Below are positions 46,481 to 58,300 of a DNA stretch of 64,000 nucleotides, piece by piece. Within the stretch, counting starts at the first letter, position 1, and the number at the start of each line of letters is the position of its first letter. Source of the stretch: Corbicula japonica (Eukaryota > Mollusca > Bivalvia > Venerida > Cyrenidae); NCBI GenBank assembly GCA_038501625.1, contig JAZAYU010000009.1, positions 992,001 to 1,056,000 on the forward strand, written 5' to 3'. A program made the position numbers and the translations under genes. The notes beneath the pieces are model-generated. The model was given only the letters and a program-made list of their open reading frames with translations, searched no databases and was not told the DNA's origin.

Positions 46481-48984
46481 TACAAGCTTTGGTTTTAGAT
46501 CATTTTATTTGTATAAAAATTCTTAATACAAAACAACAGATATATAACATGACTCATGTAAATGTGAAATAAATAAAGTAAGATCTTTTTCTGGTCAAAG
46601 TAAGGAACCACACTTCTGAAATATTTTTTCCATAGTTGTATGGCTTAAAACTGTAAATATGTAAGGGTTTCAATCAATATTCAAACTTTTAAATAAATGG
46701 ACGTTAACTAATACATAATTCTTTTCTTTAAAAGTAAATTTTAACATTAGTGATAAAGGTAGTTATAGTTTGCATAGACAATTTTCATGCTGAAGCAGCA
46801 AATTACATTTTTGCTCAGACATCAATCATAGTTATATTGTTCATCTAATTTCACACAATTATAATATTAAATTTCACTAGGATTTTAATTAAAGCACTTG
46901 CTCTAGTTTAAAGTGCACTTTAAACCTTCACAAAATAAAATGAAATCACAGTATAGTTTTTAAAATATATGCAAGAATGTGCCGCAGTGTTACATTAGCA
47001 GTCTTTGGACACACAGAGTCCAGAAGAACAGAAAGAAATACACTTCATACAATCGGAGAAATCTGTTTTCACAGGCAAACAATTTTAAGTGGACTAAACA
47101 TTTTGTGCTTAATTCAACAAATGCTTTGGATAATTAGAATACAAAAAAAAACAACACAGAAGTAAATGCATTTGGAATCAAATAAACATGTTCACAGAAT
47201 TTTACTTGTCAAATTTTACAGTCATATAAATATAGATTGTCATGGTCTCAGGTAAGCAGAAGCAGAACATCCAAATTAAAAAAAATATATTATACAACAA
47301 TATAGAAACTGTACCAGATTGTCATGTAAAATTATGCATATTCAAAGTATGACTGAACAGGTGGTTTGTTAATTAAGGGTCCACAAATTAAAACATTACA
47401 AGTCCCTGCTATCTGCTCCTGAATATCTAAAAATGGGAAACACAAACACAAAACTTCATCTTTCCTGACATTGCAAACAAGTTAAAAAAATACTCTAAAT
47501 GTTTCTTAGTGAATCAGTCAACCTTTTTTGAATGTAAACTTGATTAAAATTATTAAGTAACTTAAAATTATCGTAAAAAGAGACATGCTGTTTTTCCCAT
47601 TCCAAACCAATATGGCATCTTCAGTTTTCTACTTCATAAACAGCTGTATCAATTAACTTTTTAATTTTTTTAAGCCTGCTGATTACATATAAGTCACACA
47701 GAGTGGGGTAGGAAATAAAAAATATACAGTGTCAGCTTTAAGATTACAATGAAATGTGATAAATAGGATGGCTATAGGTGTGCTATGGCAAGGCTGAGTG
47801 CAAGACTGTAGTTTCTAAAATTATACAGAAATACTACAGTTATGCATCCAAACCTCAAAATGATAATTGCGTAATTGTGATAGTACATGTACAACAACGT
47901 ACATTTATTGCAAATTTATCGGAATCTCGCTTCAAACAAGTAATAATATCTGTGTTTATTCTAAAGAAATACCAAATAGTTTATTCTATTGATATCTATT
48001 CTACTGACAGCAAACATAGCAACTAATCAATCCTAGTCATTTAATTAAATGATAAATAACTAAAAAATAAATGATAGATTATTTTCATCTTAAAAAGTTT
48101 CCAAACAATAATTGACAAACTTAGATGTGAAACTTATAACCAGGACTCCCCATGCTTTATTATGTATAAGCAGAGGCAAAACTTGTAACATCTGGTCAAA
48201 GTAGACATGAAAAAAAAGAACAGTTCAATATCTGTGGGAAAATATAAACACACTACCACTTTACACTGATTCCAGTTAGCTAAAGTAACCTAAACCTTTC
48301 TCCAGAGATAAGGCTTTTATCCCATGTGAGACTAGCTTAGATCTAGATCAGCCAGCACATCAATGCAGTCTGAACTGGATCTGAACAACAATTGATCTGA
48401 GATTTGCATGGTTATTTCTGACAAAAAAGCTCATCAATATAGATCCTGATTAGACTAAACAGATGTGCAGCCTGATCTGGATCTACACTGCTTGCCCATT
48501 TGATACAAGTCATATGGAATATGAGCCATGTCCAATGCAGTAGGGGTTCATATAAAACAGTGGTGCAGAAATGGCCTGTTCACTCACAGATGACAAACTA
48601 TTGAACATGAAAGCTGTGTCTTCCTTTCCCTGTTCACAGCTGGTACAACCTTAAGCCTGCCTACTCAACTTAAGAATTGATATTGTCAGCAGTGATGGAA
48701 GATTGGTCTCTCATCTGACTGGTTGGAATTTAAACCAAGCCTCAAAATGACCAATCAGGAGGTTGATATTTGGAACTGGTCTCTAATCTCAGTTTTATTA
48801 CATGAAGAGAACATTGTAATGATACTGTAAACATATAAATGATCATGACTCCCTGTTTCATTATAATACTGCTATAAATATATATAACATTGTAACTACA
48901 TTATAAATTTCCAATATTTGCACGCATTACAACACTCATTCTTCTGTTTGCTATCTACGTATTGATAAACCTTCAATAACAGAT

Positions 48985-49725
48985 TCTTAGATTTGTAAGT
49001 AAAATTAACAAAGGGTCATAACTCTGGTAAAAATGGCCACAGGAAATCTTTTCTTTATGATCATCTACACATCCAGCTTGATCATGTGTGCAAGTTTGAA
49101 AGAAATCCGTCCAATAGTAAATGAGGAGTTGAGGCCATAAGATTTCATTACTGAAATAAACAAATGGCCACAACACTGGTAAAAATGGCTGTAGGAAATA
49201 ATCTTTTCTTCATGATCATCTACACATCCTGCTTGATCATCTGTGCAAATTTGAAAGAAATCCCTTACAGAGTTAATGAGAAGTGTATGCCACAATATTT
49301 TATTACTGAAATTAACAAAGGGCCATAAATCTGGTAAAAATGGTCGCAGGAAAAAATCCTTTCCTTACGATCATCTACACATCCTGCTTGATCATCTGTG
49401 CAAGTTTGAAAGAAATCCGCCTTATAGTTTAGGAGGAGTTGATGCCACAACATTTAATTACTGAAATTAACAAAGGGCCATAACTCTGGTAAAAATGGTC
49501 GCAGGAAAAAATCCTTTCTTTTCGATCATCTACACATCCTGCTTGATCATCTGTGCAAGTTTGAAAGAAATCTGCCTTATAGTTTAAGAGGAGTTGACGC
49601 CACAATATTTAATTATTGAAATTAACAAAGGGCCATAACTCTGGTAAAAATGGTCGCAGGAAAAAATCCTTTCTTTACAATCATCTTCACATCCTGCTTG
49701 ATCATCTGTGCAAGTTTGTTAATTC
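48985..49725. repeat. Tandem array, ~155-bp unit, about five copies
   Basis: The marker GGTAAAAATGG recurs at 49026, 49178, 49333, 49488 and 49643 (spacings 152, 155, 155, 155). Each unit contains AACAAAGGGCCATAACTC and TACACATCCTGCTTGATCATC. It shares the word AAAGGGC[CA]ATAACTC with the 156-bp array at 56.2 kb, so the two are probably related pearl-type core repeats. Confidence 0.85.
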
Positions 49726-50000
49726 TATAATTGCTTGTTCACAGAGAAACTTGTAGAAATTTTGTAAGTAACATATCTACTAAGTATTTATGATTCTACC
49801 TGGCAATAATTTCATTAAAATAGAATTGTTCTAAAATGAATCTTCATTTTTTTGTTATTTGCTACATTTTTTGTTAGGTGCTACATAAATATCTGTGCTT
49901 ACATTTTCAGATGTTCTTTTAACAATTACTCTTATACTTCAGGTGCTTCATAAATAACTGCTATTAATAAAAACTATTTCCATATTTGTCTGAATGTGAT

Positions 50001-50205
50001 TTAACCTTTACCTCTTGGGATATTGTTGTTATCCTATGGGAAAACAGTGCACATACAGATCAGCTGGCACATCCCTGCTCTCTGATATTTCTGACCAAGA
50101 TGTGACCAGATTAGATCCAAATCAGACGACAGGGAGGAGCCAGTCATCTAAATTTACACTGTTCACACAAGTGATAAAACCTGTAAATATGTAGTAAAAG
50201 GTTAA
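50001..50205. mobile_element. TTAA-flanked MITE copy
   Basis: Bounded by TTAA (50001-50004 and 50202-50205), with ends TTAACCTTTACC and GTAAAAGGTTAA forming inverted repeats. The interior has AGATCAG and TTTCTGACCA words shared with the family described at 52481-52722. Confidence 0.65.
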
Positions 50206-51706
50206 AAATATAATGGGAAAGCCTCTTATTTAGGCTGGTTCACTAGCTCTAGTACATTTTACTACACACATCATATTGTATAATAATTTTATAACATAAT
50301 ATAAAACATGATTATCACAGATTCTTAATCAATATATGAACCAGATTCTGGGAATACCAGACTTATGTGACAAAAATTTTAAATTTTCAGCCTATTAAAA
50401 AATTTACTTTTTTTGCATCCCACAATGTAATAGTTATTCATTAAAAAACATTATATAGTTGGCTTAGCCATTAAAAACATGAATCTTTTAACCATTTAAA
50501 CAATGGATACTCCTTGCATTAAATCTATTAGATTTTTTTCTGACCGTTGTAGATCCTGATAAGACTGGACAGACATCTATACTGATTTGGATAAAAGTTC
50601 AGCATTTGTTAGCTGCACAGTCTTCTTTAACCAGTTAATAAATTCTCTCATGACATAAATGAACAATTAATAGACTTGCCTAAGTTGATAGTAGGGTCAA
50701 GATAAACTATTTTTGATTTTAAGATTTTGTGATGTCACTGCTAACTTCATTAAGCATGGTTTTCCCACAGTCTGGATCATATACATTCTGTTGGCATCAT
50801 TAATTTACATGACAGCAATTCTTTAACCTTTAAGTGAAGTAACACAGATACATTCAGATTTGAAGTCCATAATGCTCTAACCCTTTACCCCAAACATATA
50901 GAGAAGTTATTGCATGTGCGAACAGCAAAGATCTAAATCAGCCGGCACATCTGTAAGATCTGACCAGGATCTACACTGGTTGCTTCTTAATCAGAAATAA
51001 GCAAGTGAATCAAACAGTGAACAGTGTAGATCCTGATTAGACTGCACAGATATGTTGGCTGATCTTGATCTACACTGTTTGTAAATGCCTTAAAAGCCTT
51101 AGATATGCCTTAAAAGTCATATCTATGATATAAATGGTAAACAGACTAACATAAATGGTTTGTTTTAATTTGTTTTACTTCTGGAGGTCTATTCTGTATC
51201 TGGCACTTATGAAATTAATATTGTCTCTACTTTGAAATGAAAAATGTCTGACAGCTTTTACAGAAAAAAATATTAATATTCAACAAAAAAATGGTTCTGC
51301 ATATCTTTTTCCTCTTCTTTGGTCATATTCCTGAATACCAACAATGCTCAAATTTTATTTATTGTAATTCTTTTATCATATTTCTGCATATGGACAATGC
51401 ACAAATTTCATATGTCGCAATAACACCAAAATAATACATCATGAGCTTTTAATATAGATAAATCCCTCATTTCCATGACAATGGCATTTGTCAAGAAACA
51501 GATGCTTGAATATGAATTGTAATCTGAACGTGGTAATCAATTTTCTTTCCCATCTGCTATCTAATTCTGGATGCTGCAAATAGCAATTCTCTTTAAATAT
51601 TAAAGCAATCAAATTGGGCCACTTGACTGGCACATTCAGAATCCAGATTTATACAAATGAATGTGTTAGTTTTTTCTTTGTTATATGTCTAGACAGAGTA
51701 GTGCTG

Positions 51707-51833
51707 AAGATTATAAAACTGAGAATGGAAACCAGTCTCAAATCTCCAGCATCTGATTGGCTGGAATGGCCATTTCAGCCAATCAGATGCTTGTGATTTG
51801 AGACTGGTTTCTAATCTCAGTTTTAAAATCTTG
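51707..51833. repeat. Foldback hairpin repeat
   Basis: The arms GAAGATTATAAAACTGAGA..CAGCATCTGATTGGCTG and the matching complement flank a 12-base spacer. About 57 bases pair almost completely. Diverged or partial copies lie at about 46353-46425, 48690-48800, 53936-54035, 55815-55975 and 61905-62150. This is a MITE-like family of unassigned superfamily. Confidence 0.8.
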
Positions 51834-52192
51834 GGGCAAGATTCTCTAAGTTATTTCCTGAGAGTGATCTACCAGGGCTGGTAAAAGCTGATAATGCAAA
51901 ACAATTTTCAGACAAGAAGTAATGCATCTCATCTTTGACAATGAAATTTCAAGCACAGTTTTGACATATTAAAACAACAACACTCTCAAAAGTGTGGTGA
52001 TTTGATTGTTAATGGCATTATTTGAACTGTATACAGGATAAAAGTGGTATCTAACTGGGTTACAAACTGTATTCTGGCAAGAAGGAGCACTTTATGAATT
52101 CCTGTTACATAAATCAACAAAGCCAACATTGCTATCGCACAAGCTGCCAATTTTCGTTTCAATTCTGTTTCTATAAATAGAATCCCACATCA

Positions 52193-52342
52193 TCAAGAGG
52201 TGGACTTGATTGGAGAACTTGTTCTACCAAATGTACCAAGGGGGAATTTACTCTGCATGTCAAGTTCCTCCTGAAGTAAGGCACACTTCTGTTGTAAAGA
52301 GGATATCTGGGATTTCAGTGATTCTATTGTGTTCTCAAGCTC
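52193..52342 (-). CDS. CEP112: CEP112 last coding exon
   Basis: The exon has 49 codons plus TGA, in phase 0 after acceptor CTTTTCAG. It begins ELENTIESLKSQISSLQQK and ends with a Ser/Pro-rich tail PIKSTS. Confidence 0.9.
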   Translation of the reverse strand, partial: ELENTIESLKSQISSLQQKCALLQEELDMQSKFPLGTFGRTSSPIKSTS

Positions 52343-55300
52343 CTGAAAAGAAAATTACAATCATAAAAAAGTATCTGCACATTAGACAACAAACACATCT
52401 CAACTTTGGATTCAATTTTGATAATGTTATATAAAACAAACTTACGAATTAAGATAAAACTTTGACAGATAGAATGTCAATTAACCCTTTCCTGTATAGA
52501 TACACCTTTATTGCTAGGGCGAACAGTTTAGATCTGGACCAGGCAGTACATTTTTTCCGTCTGATCAGGATCTAAACTGTTCGCTTTTTGATTTATTATG
52601 TTATTTCTGACCACAATGCAACCAGTGCAGATCCAGATCAGACGGCATGGATGTGCTGGCTGATCTGGATCTACACTGGTCGCACATGGGTAAAAATGTG
52701 TATATATCAAGGAAAAGGTTAAACTAAACACTCGTTTAATAACATACCAACATGACCAAGCCAACAATGTGGAAACTTGGAAACTTTGATATTTGTTGAC
52801 ATTAAATTCAAGCATTCCAATTTTTCCCTTGTAGTTATTGAGATGATATGTTTTAAATTTTGAGCTGCAATCTTAGTGAGAAATGCACAAAATTTATTTC
52901 TGGCAACAATGACCTTCGACATTTGTTGTGTAGACACAATGTCAAGCTTTGGTGTTCATTTGTGGCAAGTTTCAGTACAATCTCATCATGTATTTCATAG
53001 TTATGTTATATTGAAAAACTGTGACCTTAACCTTAAACAAAGTTGTGATCACCTGTGACAAGTTTTATTACAAACCATTATATCTATTTTTAGTAGCAAT
53101 TACCTTGTTATTCAAGTCATAGGCATGACTAGAACAAATTTCTACACTCGGGTGATCATTTGTGGCAAAAGTCAATAAAATTCTATCACAAATGTCACAG
53201 TTATACCTCAAAAAGCTTGTTTAGTATAACAATCTATTTTAATTAATGTTGACCTTGACCTTTAAAACATAGGCATGGCTTTGATGGTGACACTTCAGTA
53301 TTATCCTACTATGTACGTCATTTTAGCCCTAGCTATAAAACAATTATCCTTATTATGGGTTTCTGAGTACAAATAAGATTATATAACAAAATCCCACATT
53401 ATTTAAACACAGATAATAGATAATAAATAAAATTCTTCCAAAATTTAGAAACAAGTAACATATCAAAAAAATATTATGAAGGCATCTTTTCTGATGGAAT
53501 GCCCCCATAAGAAAGTGTAATTTTGAAACCTCCTTAATAGGCAGGATTTATATGCATAACAAATATAAACATGATTTATATGCCAAGTAAAAGTACAGTT
53601 GACAATTCCAAAGTTATCTTCAGTCATAAAAATCATTATAAGTTGTTATAAAGTACAGCTGACTTTTACTTATTTCAATTTGGTATACTGCCCTTTTGAA
53701 TAATATTTCCAACAATCAGAGAAAATGCCTCCAGAATATGAGGAAAATATAGCTTTAGAAGAATTTTGCACTTAATTTGAAATAAACCATTAGCTGAGGA
53801 AAATATAGCTTTAGAAGAATTTTGCACTTAATTTGAAATAAACCATTAGCTGCACAGAGTTTAATGTAAACATAATTTTTACCATTATCTTATTCACTTT
53901 CACAACCAGCACTTTGTAAAAAAAATTTTTTTTCAAGGACCGCAGTTTCCGATCTTTAGCTTCCCATTGGCCGGGTTTTAGACTGTGCTCTATTTTAACC
54001 AATCCGACTGCTTAGATCTGAGATTGGTCTCTAGTGACATATCATACAATTATTCCTGGATGGTATATACATGTGCAAGGATATATCTTTACAGGACTTT
54101 TTAAATAACATCATGACTTTACCTAGTACCTACGTCAAATGTTTATAACAACAATTAAGGGATAGTGAGGTAATAAAAGGAATATGGATAAATAGCAGTG
54201 ATGCACCAAATCCTTATTTGTTGTTGCTTCACTAAATTGTGAAGTGGGAAATTTGGCTTTCACTTTAGATTATCATGTAATGGTATGACATTTTAGTAAA
54301 ACATAACTCTTCATTTTTCCTTTCATTATTTCTGTATTATTTAATATTTGTTTCCTGTTAAAAAATATTTAGATAAATATCAACCCTTTGTTAATGGATC
54401 TATGTTTAGGTCTATGTTGGCATGAACAACAAGCATATATGTGTTCAGTCCTTAAAAGAATTATTGAAGAACACTGCCAGAAATATTCTATGTTTTAAGA
54501 ATTTCTAACTTCTCCAGTAGAGCAAGTACAATTTACTAAAAGTGGTTTAACCTTTTACACCATAAATATGGGTTTCAATTCATGTGTAAACAAAGTAGAT
54601 CCAGATCAGACAGCACATATGTGCCACCTGATCAGGATCTACACTGTTAGCTTTCAGTCATAAACAATAAAAAAGCAAACAATGTAAATCCTGATCACTT
54701 AGCCAAGTGTTAACATCCATACCCCATTGAATAAAGTTAACAACTGCACAATTGTGAAAATATAAACATAATTTAGAATACTTCTGATACAATTCTGTCA
54801 TGTGTTAAATTTACGAACCTAGTAATGCTAATTTTACAACAAATGATAAGACAAGCCTTGATAAGGATTCTTCAAATTCAATTTATTTAAATTCTAAAAA
54901 TTTCAACGCACTTGCTCATGGATTCCTTAATTGATGTTGAGTTCATCATTTGGATCTCAATGAAAGCATTGTGATTGGTCTATATTAACGTCTTATTTCT
55001 AGCAATGTCTATATTAACGTCTTATTTCTAGCAATGTCAGTGATTTCTGCCAAATAATTTGAAACAATTTCCCAACTGACAAAATAGAAGAACTACAATT
55101 TCCATTAAAGTGACATGAATTGCCCTATGTCAGAGCATGTTCCAACAATGTTGCATCAGAGAAATCTCTTGGTATGCACGAGATTCATGTCCTTGTCAGT
55201 TTAAATATTTTCCAGAATTCCTTGTGTCATTATAGCAAATTGAAGAACATTTCACACATCTCTAATAGTTAGTCTGGGAGAATACCAAGCCTTTGATATA

Positions 55301-58300
55301 AATACACATTTATAACTTGATGAATTATGATGCTCCCAGACTTGATATAATTTGCCAGATTTTCTGGAGAAATGCATCCTTTGCATGCTCAAGTTGCATG
55401 TTAAAGGAACAAAACAATAATATTTTGACAGTGGATTCCAATTATATCCAAGTTTATTCCATTCGTATGCATGCTTAAATTTAAGAACATAGCATAATAA
55501 AATCCCACAGGCTCAAAAGGTCATAAATGTTTTAAGTCTGCTTTACCGGATTAAAACAAATGATGTAATAAAACACATCAATGATGTCTGATCGGTCGGT
55601 TTCAGATCCATTCAACTAGGTCTAACCAAAAACCAAACAGTGTGTATCTGGATCAGACTGGACTGATGTACACCCAAATTTGTGTGTGTTATTGGCCAGT
55701 TTACACATGCCCTTGCAACATTTTGTATATGATATTTAACAGCTTGCATGTGGTTTTTAGTCAGGTGAATGAAGAGATATCTTTCAAATGAAGAGATCTT
55801 TGCCTTAATTTATAAAACTGAAACTGAAGACTTACATCACAAGCATATGATTGGATGAAAAAAAGATTAAATTGGAGACCAGTCTAAAATCTCAAGCATC
55901 TAATCTCTCAAGCATCTAGTCTCCATTTCAGCCTATCAGATGAGATTTCAGACTGGTTTCCAATCTTGCTCTCTAATGTATACATACAGTTCTGATGGAG
56001 CTGGGCATCAATCCTCTCATCTTCTCCTCAAAGGACATCTTCAAATGAGTGATCTACAATACACAAGTCACATTTACATGTAGGTGCTTTCAGGGAGGAA
56101 AGGCTTTCCAAAATCATATTTCCTGTCAAATAAGATCATTTTCATTCATCTTTACTAACCAAATTAGTTTAGCTCATGCATTTACCCAAATACATGTAAT
56201 ATAGAAATATATAATAAAACAAGAGCCGTCAGAGACGGGTTATGCTCCCCAACGCCGCTTTGTCACAAATACTTTTTTGTTAGAACAGGAAGAATTTGTA
56301 AGAAAGATATTGTATTTGAAAGTTTCCTTTACGATTCAAACAGAAAGCATTTTAAATATTGTACAAAAATAAGACAAAAAAAAATGAGAAATTTCAAAGG
56401 GCATTAACTCAAAAATGAATAAAGCAAGAGTTATGGTTCTTGTGCATTGCACTGCTCCGCATTGAGATCATTCTACTTATGAAGTTTCAAGTTCAGAAAC
56501 TTTTATACTTTGTGAGATATGCACCAGATAAAACTAAGTAAGAGAAATTTCAAAGGGAAATAAATAAAAAATCAATAAAGCAAGATTTATGGTTCTTGTG
56601 CACTGCACTGCTCCTCATTGAGATCTATCTACTTATGAAGTTTCAACTTCCTAACTCTTATACTTTGTGAGATATGCCACGGACAAAAAGTAAGTATGGT
56701 AAATTTCAAAGGGCATTAACTCTATAATGAATAAAGCAAGAGTTATGGTTCTTGTGTGCTGCACTGCTCCTCAACGAATTCATTCTACTTATGAAGTTTC
56801 AAGTTCATAACTCTTATACTTTGTGTGATATGCCCTGGACAAAAAATAAGTAAGAGAAATTTCAAAGGGCAATAAATCAAAAATCAATAAAAGCAAGAGT
56901 TATGGTTCTTATGCACTGCACTGCTCATCATTGAGATCTATCTACTTATGAAGTTTCAACTTCATAACTCTTATACTTTGTGAGATATGCCCCGGACAAA
57001 AAGGAAGTATGAAAAATTTCAAAGGGCAATAACTCAAAAATGAATAAAGCAAGAGTTATGGTTCTTGTGCACTGCACTGCTCCTCCCTGAGATCTATCTT
57101 GTTATGAAGGTTCAACTTCATAACTCTTATACTTTGTGAGATATGCCCCAGACAAAAAGTAAGTATGAGAAATTTGAAAGGGCAATAACTCAAAAATGAA
57201 TAAAGCAAGAGTTATGGTTCTTATGCACTGCACTGCTCCTCATTGAGATCTATCTACTTATGAAGTTTCAACTTCATAACTCTTATACTTTGTGAAATAT
57301 GCCCCGGACAAAAAGTAAGTATGAGAAATTTCAAAGGGCAATAACTCAAAAATGAATAAAGCAAGAGTTATGGTTCTTGTGCACTGCACTGCTCCTCATT
57401 GAGATCTATCTACTTATGAAGTTTCAACTTCATAACTCTTATACTTTGTGAGATATGCCCCGGACAAAAAGTAAGTATGAGAAATTTCAAAGGGCAATAA
57501 CTCAAAAATGAATAAAGCAAGAGTTATGGTTCTTGTGCACTGCACTGCTCCTCATTGAGATCTATCTACTTATGAAGTTTCAACTTCATAACTCTTAGAC
57601 TTTGGGAGATATGCCCCGGACAAAAAGTAAGTATGAGAAATTTCAAAGGGCAATAACTCAAAAATGAATAAAGCAAGAGTTATAGTTCTTGTGCACTGCA
57701 CTGCTCCTCAACGAGATCTAACTACCTATGAAGTTTAGTCTTGATACCTCTCATAGTTTTTGTGTAATTGTCCGGACAATATTATGACGGACGGACGGAC
57801 GGACGAACGAACGGACGAACGGGACGGACGGACGGACGGACAAAGCGACAACTATATGCTCCCCCCGAATTTCGGGGGGAGCATAACCAGAGCAAATATT
57901 TGTTTATTACTTCATTACACCAGCTTCAGACTTGAACATAATTCATTTATCATAATTCTCAGCATGTTCACTTGGTAACTGCCATCATCTGCTTTGTCAT
58001 CTTGATTGTTACTCCAATAAAGCCATTCTAAATAATAAACCCAATTAAAGATTTCATTACAAAAATAATACCAGATCGATTTTCAGTTGAACATTTGTTA
58101 TGCCCTCTGGTACTTTGTCAGAATAAAAAGTTTGAAGTACAAAATGGGACATATTTCTGCCAAATGGTGACCTTGAACTTAAGATTTTGTCATCGTCAGA
58201 ACCCCATGTGAAATCAATACAATCTGAAAGTTTTTTATGAATAAATAATACGAAATGTTGATGATATAGTCACCATTAAGTTTTCATGATAAAATCCAAC

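Larger units (their letters stand above)
46481..52192 (-). other. Region downstream of CEP112 (3' UTR and/or intergenic, repeat-rich)
   Basis: No coding frame was found. Minus-strand AATAAA candidates lie at about 51355 and 46504, but none sits close to the stop codon, so the 3' UTR length is unresolved. The region holds TTAA-flanked MITE copies (48330-48530, 50001-50205, 50880-51110), a 155-bp tandem array (48985-49725) and a foldback hairpin (51707-51833). Confidence 0.4.
56215..57888. mobile_element. Pearl-like / Helentron-type non-autonomous element
   Basis: The element starts near ACAAGAGCCGTCAGAGACGG and GGTTATGCTCCCC. It has nine 156-bp core units, a GGAC/GAAC microsatellite (about 57786-57842), and ends ACAAAGCGACAACTATATGC followed by the hairpin CTCCCCCCGA-ATT-TCGGGGGGAG. 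The start contains the complement of ACAAAGCG..GGGGAGCATA, so the two ends are inverted relative to each other. Core repeats plus ACGG-type microsatellite are the described architecture of bivalve pearl elements, which have been linked to Helitron/Helentron-like elements. The terminal hairpin fits that link. No Rep/helicase gene is present. Confidence 0.75.

Noticed and set aside
48973..49453. Overlapping minus-strand ORFs sharing DDQAGCVDDH
   Set aside because: They are the same 155-bp tandem unit read in different frames; repetition, not a protein family.
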